A stretch of 64,000 nucleotides of DNA from Nansenia antarctica (lineage: Eukaryota > Chordata > Actinopteri > Argentiniformes > Microstomatidae): assembly GCA_963989245.1 (NCBI GenBank), contig OZ022352.1, positions 18,205,560 through 18,269,559 on the forward strand, written 5' to 3'. A program made the translations under genes and the position numbers. The notes under the pieces were generated by a model. It saw only the letters and a program-made list of their open reading frames with translations. It made no database searches and was not told the origin of the DNA. This document shows positions 51,507 to 62,651 of the stretch, in pieces. How positions within the stretch are numbered: position 1 is the stretch's first letter; each line of letters begins with the position of its first letter.

Positions 51507-52859
51507 GTGAGACTAGTCATTCTACAGCCTCATGGTAAAACATATTTATAAAACATTCATAATAGTGAATAAGCTGTTATAAGTATTATACATTTATGAT
51601 AAGTTGTACCAGATGACTTCTGGCTGAACGATGTAGTGGAAGGACGTATGGTGTTTGCCTCCTTCACAATTTCGATATCTTTTGTTAATTACGCCTATCC
51701 CCTAAGTCTATCCTTAGTGTATTAGTTTGTCTTAACTAACAACGCATTGAACCTGCATGGGAATGAGCAAAAAAGTCACCAAAAAGTCGGTGCAGCGAAC
51801 ACTTTTCTCTGGCGAAGGCAAAGCTAACGCTAGCAACATGGCGTTCGAGCCTTCTCCTCTCCTGTTGGAGTTGCTGATCATTGAACTGGAAAAATACCAG
51901 GCGAGCCGCAGCCCTCGCCCCCAATTCAGTCATCTCCGTCGTTTCCATCTCCACGATTCCGTGGTCTCCACCGTGGCCCAACACACCTCCAGAGATGGAG
52001 AGATCTCGGAGATGGAAACGGCCCTCTCGACTCACTCGGGCAACATCACAGGCCTGGAGCATGAAGTGGTCCAAGATGGCGGACCTGGTCTCTTGTTCAA
52101 AGCATCAGAACCGTCAGAGTAGTTGGTCTCACCGAGTGGGTTGAAGGCAAGGACCCGAGTCAATTCATGGCAGGTTTATTCAAGGAGGTGGTCTGAGACA
52201 CGCTACCGGAGGCTAGCCCTGAACTCGACCGCACTTCATCTTATCACCGCGATATGGTTTACCAGGGTCACAACATCAAGTTTTACGAGGACTTTAGCGC
52301 TACTGTGGCCAAGAGGCAAGCCCTCGCCTTCAACGCTGTGAAATCCTCGTTCTACCGGAAAGGCATTTGGTTCGGCTTGATGTACCCTGCCCAGCTGCGC
52401 ATTACTTTCAACGGCATGGATCATTTCTTTGACTCTCTGGAGCAAGCCGAGCAGTTTTACCAAGAGCGCATCCACAAGTCATCCACTTAGCTCTCCAACT
52501 CAAACGCCAATCAGCCTCTCGCTTCATATCCCAAGACTATGACTGTTCCCACTCTCTTACTACTGACCCAACAGAAATACATTCTGTCTTTGCTTCCTTC
52601 TACTCTAATCTCTGTAAATCTGAACCCCCTGTAGACATAAATACCATGAATATTAGTTTTTTTTAGACAGCTTAGATATCCCTACCATAGATGCTAATAA
52701 CAAGAAGAATTTGGATAGTCCTATACAGTTAGAGGATAGTCTCTTAACACATCTTAATTCAATGCAGAATAACAAAGCGCCAGGCCTAAATGGATTCCCG
52801 ATAGATTTTTATAAGAGGTTTTCTCACATACTCGCCCCTTTATTATTAAATATGTTTAA

Positions 52860-53216
52860 CCCTCCGGTTGTGTTCATGTTTGCCCCCCCATCCTTGGTGT
52901 TCCCGGTCTAATTAGACCGGTCTGATTAACTGCTTCATATCTCCAAAACTACATGGTCAAATTAGCTAAATTTGGTACCTGGTGAAAGCTGAGACCTGTG
53001 AGATGTTAAAAAATTTACATAGATATGACCAAATTACTGTAATGTGACTAAATACACAGTAGAAATTGAATATTTCATTTCCGTTTTTGAGAATTTCAAA
53101 TAAGAAGGCCAGTTACACCCTGAAACTCTATATATCTCTGCCAAACAACACATTGGATCACATTGGATCAGTTCTTCAACTAAATTTGATGAGACATAAA
53201 CAATGAAGACTATTGG
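52860..53216. mobile_element. TTAA-flanked (piggyBac-like) element in the L1
   Basis: TTAA is present at 52856-52859 and 53217-53220. Left end ccctccggttgtgttcatg; right end ttcatgaagac-type aatgaagactattgg. Joining the flanks restores the L1 reading MFNESL at the insertion point, so removal is exact. 52905-52925 holds a small palindrome (ggtctaattagacc). No transposase frame, hence non-autonomous. Confidence 0.72.
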
Positions 53217-53425
53217 TTAATGAATCATTGGATTGCATTGGATTGGCTACTGAAATGGTAATATCGCTAGATGCGGAGAAGGCCTTCGATTGGGTTGAGT
53301 GGGTTTATTTGTTTTCTGCTTTGGGGAAATTTGGCTTCGGGTCTAAATTTATTTCATGGGTACAACTTTTATATCTGCCCCTACTGCCTGTGTGACAACT
53401 AATTCTCAAAGGTCTTCCCTCTAAC

Positions 53426-53630
53426 GCAATGGTTCTCAAACCTCTCCTCGGGGACCACCAGCCGTTCCACATATTTGGTCTGTTCCACCACCAGCACACC
53501 TGATTCAACTAATCAAGTGCAAAGCAATTATGGTTTGTACTTGATTAGTTGAATCAGGTGTGCTGGTGGTGGAACAGATACAATATGTGGAACGGCTGGT
53601 GGTCCCCGAGGAGAGGTTTGAGAACCACTG
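53426..53630. mobile_element. Foldback hAT MITE with 8-bp duplication
   Basis: Left terminus caatggttctcaaacctctc; right terminus, inverted, cagtggttctcaaacctctc. The two halves are near-perfect reverse complements over about 95 bp each. Duplications ctctaacg (53418-53425) and ctctaatg (53631-53638) flank it, the length used by hAT elements. It interrupts the RT frame of the L1-like LINE. Confidence 0.85.
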
Positions 53631-55600
53631 CTCTAATGAGAGGCACCCATCAAGGTTGTCCAAATTCTCCCATGCTCTTTGCTGTAGCGATGGATCCTCT
53701 CTCCATGGCTCTTAAATCCTCCCCACACTTCACTGCCATTTACAGAGCTGGTCTGGAGCACCGTGTGTCTCTTTACGCCGATGACCTCTTGCTCTATATC
53801 ACAAACCCGAGTAATTGTATTGACAATATTTTTAAAATCTTGACAACCGTTGGGTCATTTTCGGGCTACAAATTAAATATCAGTAAAAGTGAGTGTTTCC
53901 CAGCTAAGCTAATTCCACTAGGTACCCTTCCTTTCCGACTGGCCCACACCAGTTTCCGTTAGTTACGCATCAACATTGCTCATTCCCTCGCCTCTCTCCA
54001 TAAAAATTATTTTGCAAAGTTGGTTATGGAAATTAAATCTGATCTGGGGCGCTGGGACTCTCTTCCTCTTTCTCTGATGGGCAGAATCAATTCTATCAAA
54101 ATGAACATTCTGCCCAGACTTTTCCAGTGTCTTCCTGTATTTCTACCAAAATCTTTTCTGTCAAATGTTGGACAAAATAATCTCAGAGTTTATCTGGGCT
54201 GGCAAGAACCAAAGAGCATGCAAAGTAATACTGCAGAGAAGCAAACAGGAAGGGGCCCTTGCGTTACCTTACCTTTTATTTTATTATAGGGGGCGGCTAA
54301 TCTTCAGAAAATTCATGCTTGGTGTAACTCTTCCAACCTCGATTGGTGTATAATGGAAGACAATTCTTCCCGCCCATCCTCCCTGGTGGTGTTGGTTTGT
54401 GCCCCTCTGTTTTCCTGTTGTCCCAAATACATTAGTAACCCAATTCTACTCTCCTCCTTTCTGCCCCGACCCCATGTAGCCCCATTAGTAATAACCACTT
54501 GTTTCCGCCCTCTAGGTTAGATACTGCTTTCAATTTGTGGAAGGAGAGAGGCCTGGCTCGTTTCAATGATTTATATTTAGAGAGCTCATTTGCCGCCTTT
54601 ACTGATCTCAGCGTTAAATATAATTTGCCCCACTCTCACTTGTTCCGATATTTTCCGGCTCGTAATTATGCTTGCATCCATTTCACATCCTTCCCTCAAC
54701 TTCCAGTGGGTTCTCTTGTATCTGAGGTGCTCTCTTTCCCTGAGGCACGCGGTGTGATCTCAGTTTTATATGACCTTATATCATCCTCACGTGTGGCCTC
54801 TCTTGCGGAGGTTAGGGGTAAATGGGAAGAGGAGCTTGGACTTGAGATAACAGACGATTGGTGGGAGGAGGGCCTAATCTGGGTCAACTCAACATCTTCA
54901 TGTGCCAGTCTAAGCTTAATTCAGTTTAAGGTCCTGCACAGGGTCCATTTTACAAAAGCCAGGCTCAGTAAGTTGTTTCCGGGTACAGGTGATACCTGCG
55001 ATAGGTGTGGCTTGTCACCGGCAAATCACACTCATATGTTTTTTTCTTGTCCAAAATTAGCAGATTTCTGGTCTGGTTTCTTTAATATCCTAAGTGATGC
55101 CCTCAAGGATACAGTAGAACCCTGCCCTTTGATAACCATCTTTGGGGTACCCTTTATACCAGTCTTTCAACAACAACAAAAACGTGGATGTTGTTTCCTC
55201 ACTCATTGACGTATTCTGTTACCATGGAAAAGCCCAAATCAACCCTCTGCTACAACCTGGCTAAATGATCTAATCTCCTTTCTGTCGCTAGAAAAGGTGA
55301 AATATTCCTTAAGAGGCTCGAATGGCAATTTCTATAAAAGATGACAACATATTATCTCATATGTGAATAGTCTTTCCTCTCTAGTTCCCAATTGATTCTC
55401 AGTGCATCTCATGTTTGATGTGTGCACCCTGAGCTCTGTCCTGTTGTACTTCCCTCCCTGTTTCATTCCATTTACTCTTTGTGTTTTTTATTTATTTTTC
55501 TTGTGGCTTTTTCTTTTTGTCTCTCACTTGAACGTTTGGGTTGGGTGGGAGATCATAATTATTATTATTAATATGTATTAAATGTAATAATTGTTCTCTG

Positions 55601-56630
55601 TCTCTCTTCCCCCCACCTCCCACACACACAGAGAAACGGACACATCATGCACACGCACGACATTTGCAAAATCATGTTGATATTGAAGGACCTGTGTTGT
55701 TAGATAACAAAAGCCTTCCTACTTTATCCGATTCACCTCCTCCGACCCGTGTGTTGTTCCCTGTGAATCTAATTATCTTGTTTAGAGCTCTTCTCAACCT
55801 GATCGCTCAACTCACAATCATTTGCTTTGTTTACAGAAGGTCAAGCCAAACAAGGAAAGTCTCAATGTTGTACAGCTCTTTTTAACCATTGACACGATAC
55901 AAATTGTTTGACCTAATTTACCTAATTACTGCAATATACAGCATTCTCCAAAGATATGACAAGCTGATTTCTGTACACACATTTTTTTTAAACATCAAGT
56001 TTATCTTAAACATCAAGAATCTCACTCAGCTACAGTGTTTCCAGTGAAATTATTATCATTATCTGGCTGCAATATTGTGGACTAATTAGCTTTACGAATC
56101 AATTGAACTATAATTAACAGTTTAGTATTCTGATTATCACCCAATGTACCTGGAAAGAAATGAATTGTGAGCATTAAACTATGTCATTGCCAAACAACAA
56201 ATATAATTAGCTTAATTCTCGTAATTAGTTGCTTGTGATTGACTTCGCTAATTGTGTCAAACTAAAATGTCCACTGTATGATAATGGGCACGGCTAATGA
56301 GCATCATGGAGTGAGTTGACTCTAAAAGCCATTGGGTGATTATTCTTCCAGCTCAGACAATGCCCCTCAAAACCTAGTCTTTTGAGCTGTTTCATTGCAA
56401 AGTTAATAGGTTTTAATTCATCACATCACGTACATTTGGTAGTATGGCTTAGTTTCCTGGAAAGTCCTGCTTAGTCCTGGACTGAAGACCATGTCCAATG
56501 AAGAATCTCCTGATTGAATATGCCATCTAGTCAATGAGTATGCATGATCTGTGTTTTGGGAAAAACAGATATTCAATTGCTGTTACACCCGTGTAGTAGT
56601 AACACTACCTATTCATCACCCAAAGTCATC
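55601..56630. other. Intronic DNA with AT-rich candidate CNE and a decayed MITE
   Basis: 56030-56350 contains many taatta, attagc, aattaacag and gctaatga motifs without simple repeats, as in homeobox-bound enhancers (inference). 56445-56520 (ttagtcctggactgaagacc, cca atgaagaatctcc) resembles a diverged copy of the MITE at 57082. Confidence 0.35.
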
Positions 56631-56636
56631 ATTACG

Positions 56637-56797
56637 TCATCAGAATCAGAATCGCTTTTATTACATCCCAATGTACACAAGTACACGAGTAAAATTATTT
56701 GGCTTCGGTTCCTCAACATTGGCATTGCAGCATCAAGATACAAGATCACAATAATAAAGTCAAGTAAAATAAGTAGTAATAAAGTGATGATGTGAAG
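56637..56797 (-). repeat. Retroposon 3' end with GAATCA units
   Basis: catcagaatcagaatcgctt then ttattacatcccaatgtaca matches the terminus type at 36956. It ends about 17 bp before the acceptor of the exon at 56815. Confidence 0.6.
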
Positions 56798-56814
56798 TCA
56801 TGTCGCCTGCCCAG

Positions 56815-56946
56815 GTGTTCTGTGACTACCATGGCCACTCCCGGAAGAAGAATGTGTTCCTCTACGGCTGCAGCGTGAAGGAGACTCTCTGGCAGTCCGG
56901 TTCTACTGTCAACACTGCCACCCTGAAGGAAGACCCAGGATACAGG
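56815..56946 (+). CDS. agbl1: AGBL1-like exon with third zinc ligand
   Basis: Acceptor ctgcccag, donor gtaaat; 44 codons, phase 0 at both ends. Encodes VFCDYHGHSRKKNVFLYGCS, then VKETLWQSGSTVNTATLKED and PGYR. The first His of DYHGHS (codon 56830-56832) is the expected third zinc ligand. FLYGCS.KETLWQ matches AGBL1 better than AGTPBP1. An interspersed repeat tail (56637-56797) ends just upstream of the acceptor. Confidence 0.95.
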
Positions 56947-57081
56947 GTAAATCAGAAGCCTATTGTACAGTAGAAAATGGCCGGGTCGAGCCACAACCAC
57001 CTGCGCTACCTACTGCACCTAGAGTGTTAACTCACTAAGCGGAGATGGTAACAGGGCTTGAACAGGGCCGTTACAACATAA

Positions 57082-57208
57082 AGGGCCAGTTTCACAGACA
57101 AGGCTTAAGCCTAGTCCTGGACTAAATCACACTTTCAATGTAAAATCTCCATTGAAGATGCTTTTTAGTCCAGGATTAGGCTTAAGCCTTGTCTGTGAAA
57201 CTGGCCCC
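57082..57208. mobile_element. Foldback PIF/Harbinger-like MITE in the last visible intron
   Basis: 127 bp, beginning agggccagtttcacagacaa-type (gggccagtttcacagacaag) and ending as its complement (cttgtctgtgaaactggccc). Each arm is about 45 bp with cttaagcc/ggcttaag and tagtcc(t/a)gga inside. TAA flanks both sides (57079-57081, 57209-57211). Its right border is only 26 bp before the exon at 57235; only a T-run and acceptor lie between. Confidence 0.8.
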
Positions 57209-57234
57209 TAATGTTTTTTTTTTTTTTACTCTAG

Positions 57235-57411
57235 ACCATCCCCAAGACTCTGGACAGGATAGCCCCGGCATTCTCCTTCAACAGCTGTAACTACCTGATA
57301 GAGAAGTCCAGGGAGGCCACGGCCCGGGTGGTGGTATGGAGGGAGATGGGTGTCCTCAGGAGCTACACCATGGAGAGCACCTACAATGGCTGTGACCAAG
57401 GCATCAATAAG
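57235..57411 (+). CDS. agbl1: AGBL1-like exon with catalytic glutamate (last visible)
   Basis: Acceptor after a T-run (ttttttactctag), donor gttggt; 59 codons, phase 0. Encodes TIPKTLDRIAPAFSFNSCNY, LIEKSREATARVVVWREMGV and LRSYTMESTYNGCDQGINK. The Glu of YTMEST (57373-57375) is the expected general-base/acid glutamate, equivalent to the FELRD-type Glu of carboxypeptidase A. With the exons before it, all core catalytic residues are present. The next exon, expected to begin near GLQxGTRELEEMG, was not found in the remaining 6.6 kb. Confidence 0.95.
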
Positions 57412-57426
57412 GTTGGTACAGAGAGA

Positions 57427-57428
<2 letters not shown>

Positions 57429-57466
<38 letters not shown>
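57429..57466. repeat. (CA)n microsatellite after exon donor
   Basis: CA repeat starting about 17 bp after the donor at 57412. Confidence 0.95.
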
Positions 57467-57470
<4 letters not shown>

Positions 57471-57619
57471 GATGCACCAGGTGGATTGGGATATCTTCAG
57501 AGCTACTGTAATTAATTTTGACAGCAATGTAAGCATTTTAAATGGTCATGATTTAATGACTTATCCAGCTGCCTACAGTGAGTGCTGCATTGGACATATC
57601 AGTATATGTATGTACAGTG

Positions 57620-57901
57620 GCTATAGAAAGTCATCACACTCCTTCACTTAAAATAAAAAAAATAAAAAATAAATAAACACAGAAATACCTACTCTTATGT
57701 ACTTGTGTACACATGAAGTATTTCTGTGTTTCAATTTGAATACATTTGTACAGACATTTCTAAAACCTTGTTTTCACTTTGTCATTCTGGGTTATTGTCT
57801 GTTGATTGATGCCCATTTTTCTTTATTTAATACATTTTAAATTAAGTCTATAACACAACAAAATGTGGAAAAAGTGAAGGGGTGGGATGACTTTCTATAG
57901 T

Positions 57902-57905
<4 letters not shown>
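57620..57905. mobile_element. Short TIR element, probable Tc1-type MITE
   Basis: Left tacagtggctatagaaagtc atcacactcc; right ggatgactttctatagtgtg. The complementary ends (actatagaaagtcatc) and the internal complementary aagtatttctgtgt (57670-57730) indicate an inverted-repeat element. The known fish Tc1-type terminus 'cagtggctatagaaagt' fits. No coding capacity. A GT repeat begins at its right end. Confidence 0.65.

Positions 57906-57958
<53 letters not shown>
57901..57958. repeat. (GT)n microsatellite
   Basis: Pure GT, then gcgtgcatgcgcgc. Confidence 0.96.
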
Positions 57959-57964
57959 CATGCG

Positions 57965-59765
57965 CGCAAGATAGATATGGGGACTAATGGATGAGAAACT
58001 CAGCCTGTCTATTAGGACGAGCAGGTGGCGAGCCAGATGTGAGAGTACATGTACGTTAGGGTTGGGCAAAAGCCTGAATGTTCCTTGATTAAAAAGTCTG
58101 TACTAATATCCTCGGCCCATGTCAGAGGTCTGGCAGACCATTAGACTGCAAAGTGAATTCAAGTGGTTCCCTTTCCCTCTCTTTTTCTTTCGCTCGCTCT
58201 CCTGGTCTCCTTTAATGTCACCGAGCAGCCAGCCAGAGGTAAAAGGAGGAGAGAGAAAAAAAGAAAACGACCTCGGTTCACTGTTAATACATGCCAATTA
58301 GCTGCTTGTCTGAAACGCGGGATTGGCTGAAGGATTCGCCTGGGAATAGAGGCTTAATTAAGCTCTCAGAGAGACAGACAGTGGGTGAATCACAGACTGG
58401 GTCACTGGTACTGCAACAGCACTGCTTGAGTTATCGTCACTAGACTGGGTGCTCTGTAGACAATTCATATTAGCTTACTTGAACTCATATCAAATCACAT
58501 TGCTTGAGTCTATTTAGTTTTGTTTTCTTTCGTGATAATATTTGTTTAGATAGCCTGTCATATGCACGGTTTGAAGAGCGCAATATGAATGACTGGATAT
58601 TCTTCCGCTCTTCCTGAGCTAAGAACATTGAATAGCAGATTTTTCAGACCATGCACAAACCAAAAGCTCGCTACAGTATATGAGTTAGAGCCATCATTAA
58701 AATTGGTTGCCATATTGGCTTTTAAGTTGTATATTCTACTGAATCTGTCCAGTCACCCAATGATGCTGAGTTGCTTTTCCTTGATGCAGTTAGATTGTCT
58801 ATTATGCCAAGAGAAAGGGGATGTTCAAAGGAATAGAATTTGCATCACAAAGATTACCTCTAATCACCTTAGCTTTGCAGTTTCAGTTTCAGAGAGAGAG
58901 CGAGAGAGAAGTTGCTGAATAGCCTTTTTTACGACAAATTAATCAAGTCGTATTTTTCTTAAGGACACACGAATTAAGATAAACGAGTACTGAGATGAAT
59001 TACCACAAAATACTTTAATTAGGATTTGTAGTGCTTCCTCACATACTATTGGTCTACTGCACAATATGTCTCTGTCATGGCACTTTATTCTAAATACGTT
59101 CCCAAGTTAAAGAAGAAGAATCTTACACTACAGGCTAAGGGAGGTGTTTACCTTATGGCTTCATGGTATGCAACATATGTTTGTCTTTCAATAGAGATTG
59201 AAGAGGCACAAACATAAGGTACTGTAAACACATATTTACTACAGGATCCACAGATCCACCTCCGAAAAGGAGGCAAGCACATCAACTTCAAACACCAGAC
59301 CCCAGATAATCATTTCTAGTCTTTCACTGGGAACAGTTTCTATCCAATATTCATCAATCTAATATCAACTGAAAGAGTCATGGTGAGAGAGCCTTTTAAA
59401 AGATGGAGAGAATGTCAAATACCAGACATGTGCGTGCGGGGTGAGTCTGCGTGTCGCATCTGAGATACTTCAGTGCAGCCCTCCCCACCTGTGCTCTGTG
59501 TACTACTGGCATTCTGACTGAGGTGGGCCGACCTATAACAAAACCACCAGGGAGTTGTTTGTTTAGCCTACAATGAGTGGGTGCTGTAGTGTGAAGGTAC
59601 AATCTGCACTAGATTAAAAAAATGGATTAGAGGAGACTTTAACCACCGTCAGGAGACACTGTGGCACACAAACGATAGTTTTCAGGACTCAAAATAGTTT
59701 TATTTATATGAATGCTCATTATGGCAGACGTCATGTTTTTAAAATGTTTTTGGCGCTCAAGAGAC
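57965..59765. other. Intronic DNA, no clear feature
   Basis: Searched for the next AGBL1-like exon without success. No transposon or coding signal recognised. Confidence 0.4.
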
Positions 59766-59768
59766 ATA

Positions 59769-60009
59769 TGTGACAGCAGCTGGTGAAAGTCGGCATCCAA
59801 TGGAAATGTTCTGAATTTTACTCAGAAAAATTTAAATTAATGTAAACGTTCACTCGCTAGTCAAGCCAAAACATTGCAATGCAATGGATTTGGTGATTAA
59901 TCCCAAGAGGTGCCATTGATTTTCAACAACATTGCAACGTTTACATTTTTCTGAATAAAAGCCAGAACATTTGGCCGACTTGCTCCCGCTTTCAACAGCT
60001 GCTGTCACA
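59769..60009. mobile_element. Foldback MITE, copy 2
   Basis: Begins tgtgacagcagctggtgaaa and ends as its near complement (tttcaacagctgctgtcaca). Sub-terminal arms gaaatgttctgaattttact / ctgaataaaagccagaacat pair too. The central actcgctagtcaagccaaaa then cattgcaatgcaatggatt is identical to copy 1 at 9960-10000. 241 bp, non-coding. Confidence 0.85.
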
Positions 60010-60640
60010 CATGATTTTACAAGAGATTGAAAATAAGAGGAGGCTAACGCCAATCTGAAAGCAACAACCCCATTACCCTAACTCTCCTAAAGGAGCATCC
60101 ACAGAATTGTAAACAGAATGGACGGTACAATAAACACAGTTTGTGTTGAAATCTGTGGTGGAATCTGAAAGCCTGCTGTCGTCTGGCCTGGATGAATCCT
60201 GTAGGGAAGAGGGCTTTATATGAAGCCTAGGAGTTAATTAAGACCGTCATCAAAGCCAAGATCTCCCTGGCATCTCCATCGCCTTTATTAATGTTTTAGT
60301 GTTCCTCTGCTTGAAAACCCACACACGGCACGTTATACTAATGATGGACATATGCTATACAAATCAGCCTGCTTCAACATGGCACACACACACACTTGGC
60401 CCTCTCTCCACTTAGGTCCCCTTAGATCCCATGGTTGGACTTGGTTTTTATGACACTACACTCTGTTTCTTAATACTCTAGTTATTATCACCACCATTTT
60501 GTCTGATCTCGTGTCCCGTGTCTCGTGTCTAATACATTTTTAAAGTCAAACATAAAAGTCAAACTGTAATTGCAGCTCATTTAAAGATGCAGCAAAGGCG
60601 CTGTTGAATTGCCTCCATGCCGGCTGTACTGTATGACAGA
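60010..60640. other. Intronic DNA, no feature seen
   Basis: No coding or repeat structure recognised. Confidence 0.4.
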
Positions 60641-60927
60641 TAGAATATTATATTTTTCGCATGGGGACTCCAGGGGGTTGAATTGGGGTGGCCAGCCAAA
60701 AGCGACCAACACTTTTTATTGGGTCTAAAATTAAGGCTGTCTTCAACCTTTTTTGAAAATCGGATCTTGATGACTGAATGTGTTCTATCTGTGATCTGTC
60801 CAGCCTCCCATCCAGTACAGTGTTAAAGTCCCCCCACCCCACTATTATCATACCCTTGGCGTTATTCACAATTATGTTTTCAATATCTCTAAAGAAGGAA
60901 GAATTTTCTTCCGGTGGAATAATAATA

Positions 60928-60967
<40 letters not shown>

Positions 60968-62225
60968 TTTTATTTGTATGGTGCTTTTCCTGCAAATGTT
61001 GCAGCTCAAAGTGCTCCAATCATTATATAATCATAATTGTATTATTTAGTAATTTAAAGGCAATAAACCCCTAAAGGGTTTTTAGTCTTGACTTGAACAT
61101 ATTTGCTGAGGTTGCTTCCCGAATGTAATGGCAGTGCATTCCACTATTTGGGTGCATAAAATGAGAATGCAGCCTCACCAAATCTCTTCTTTTGTACACA
61201 TATTCAATAGCTATACATCCTTCCTGCTTATTGTACTGGTTACCATAACATATCTCCCCAGTGTGTCTTGGAGCACTTTTTCTGCTGAAAAGACTACACT
61301 CCTATTGAATAAAGTCTATTCAGCCTCTCCCTGGGGTCTGTTTTGATGGGGATCCCCATCTTCTCCATAGTTGGTGCTGCCTCGGCCAGGGTCCTGAAGG
61401 CCTTGACTCCAGATTCCAAGAAGATCCTGATCTGCGCTGGGAATGGAGATTTGGCTTTTGATGTTCTTCTCCCTCAGCTGTTTGATCACATGTCGTACCT
61501 CCTTTCGTTGTGTCTGGATTTACGGAGAGTAGTCCTGGTCAAAGTATACTCTGCCACCTTCATATGTTACCGTTTCCACGCTTACTGTAACACGGCATCC
61601 TTGGTGTAGTAAGCTAGGAATCTGACTGATCAACCGCGGTGGGGCTTGCTCCGTTCTCGTTTCTTTCCGCGAAGGCTCGGTGTGCTCTCTCTATGTGGAT
61701 AGTTAAGTCCTCTGGCAGTGTCAGAGGACCGTCCAGGAGTGCAGTTACAAACCGAATCTCATTCGAATCTCAACCGACTCTCAAAAATGGCATTCTTTTC
61801 TTTGCCCTCTGGAACTCCGTAGATCCGCAGATTCTTCCTTCTAGCCCTGTTTTCCAGATCCATGCATTTCTCCGTTAGCTTTGCCTCTCTGTGTAACAGG
61901 TATTCGATCGCCCTCTCGTGGCGCATTCCGTCTTCTGTTGAGCTACTCTGGCTTCCATTTCGTTCAGTTTCCCCTCCAACTTTTCAGTTCGAGTAGTCAA
62001 ATCATTCATATTCTCCTCCACCCTCTCTAGCCTAGTTTTAGTGTCTTCTGAGGCCTCCTTGTGTTCCTTTCTCAGTTCATGAAGCTCGGAGAGAATTAGC
62101 GACTCTGCCTCGTGAGACTTGTCTCCATCTTGTGGTGGTGTGGTTTTTCCATCTGTTTCTGTTCATCAATTCTTTCCTTTTCCTCCGCGTTCATTTACTT
62201 TCTGTCGGTGGGACATTTTGTTCGT
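60640..62225 (-). mobile_element. Broken L1-like LINE, minus strand, with nested tail insert
   Basis: Minus-strand frames from about 62220 downward give an ORF1-type protein with GVPEGKE-, FVTALLDGPLTLPEDLTI- and HIERAHRAFAERN-like stretches, matching L1 ORF1 proteins of fish. After a gap, 60905-60650 gives WGDFNTVLDGRLDRSQ, the GDFN block of the APE endonuclease, ending in decayed sequence. Between them, 60918-61140 begins with (AAT)n and a cttttatttgtatggtgctt-type tail and belongs to another retroposon inserted in this copy. No RT region is present. Confidence 0.75.
60919..60966. repeat. (AAT)n microsatellite
   Basis: AAT trinucleotides forming the tail of the nested retroposon. Confidence 0.95.
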
Positions 62226-62651
62226 ATAGTCTTTAGAGCTTGAATAATAGCGTATGCCTCGATATTTATATTATTTATGGCTGGTTTGGAGAGGATTTCT
62301 CAGAGAGCGAGTTAGCTACACAGCTACCACTATCATAGCGATTGACAGCACTCAACACCCAATGCCATTGGGGTGGCACACCGGGTGGCCAATCAGATCA
62401 CAGGGATGGCTGATGTTCTCCGTTCCACCTCCGTAGCTCCGCCCCTGGGGGACTCAACAGTGACGTCGTTAGGCCTGGGCATCAGGGGCTCGAGCCCTGA
62501 ATATTTTCTGAATCACCGTCGATTTAGTGCAAGCTACCACCCGTCAATCAAAAACTCCCCCCCCAAAACACGCCCCCTCCCCGTTGACGAAACGTGGGCT
62601 GGGCTAAGCACCGGATGTTTGTGAACCTCTGTTGTCCATTATTGATCATTG

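Larger units (their letters stand above)
51640..55600 (+). mobile_element. Degraded L1-like LINE carrying two younger insertions
   Basis: ORF1-like frames at 51757-52490 include MSKKVTKKSVQRTLFSGEGK and RQALAFNAVKSSFYRKGIWF, as in fish L1-type ORF1 proteins. RT frames follow: LLTHLNSMQNNKAPGLNGFP, VISLDAEKAFDWVEWVYLF, GTHQGCPNSPMLFAVAMDPL and LYADDLLLYITNP (the YADD-like catalytic motif). Beyond it, 54499-55209 is a 236-codon open frame ending with CDRCGLSPANHTHMFFSC, a zinc-knuckle-like motif of L1 C-termini. Endonuclease is missing; several stops and frameshifts exist. Inserts at 52860-53216 and 53426-53630 interrupt it. Confidence 0.85.

Noticed and set aside
54499..55209. 236-codon open frame as a host gene
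   Set aside because: Its content (SxxFKVLHRVHxTKxxLxK and the CxxC..H..C knuckle) is the C-terminus of an L1-type LINE, and it lies in line with RT fragments of the same element.
60640..60905. Open frame with poly-Tyr start as a gene
   Set aside because: The tyrosines come from an AAT repeat and the rest is an L1-type endonuclease fragment.
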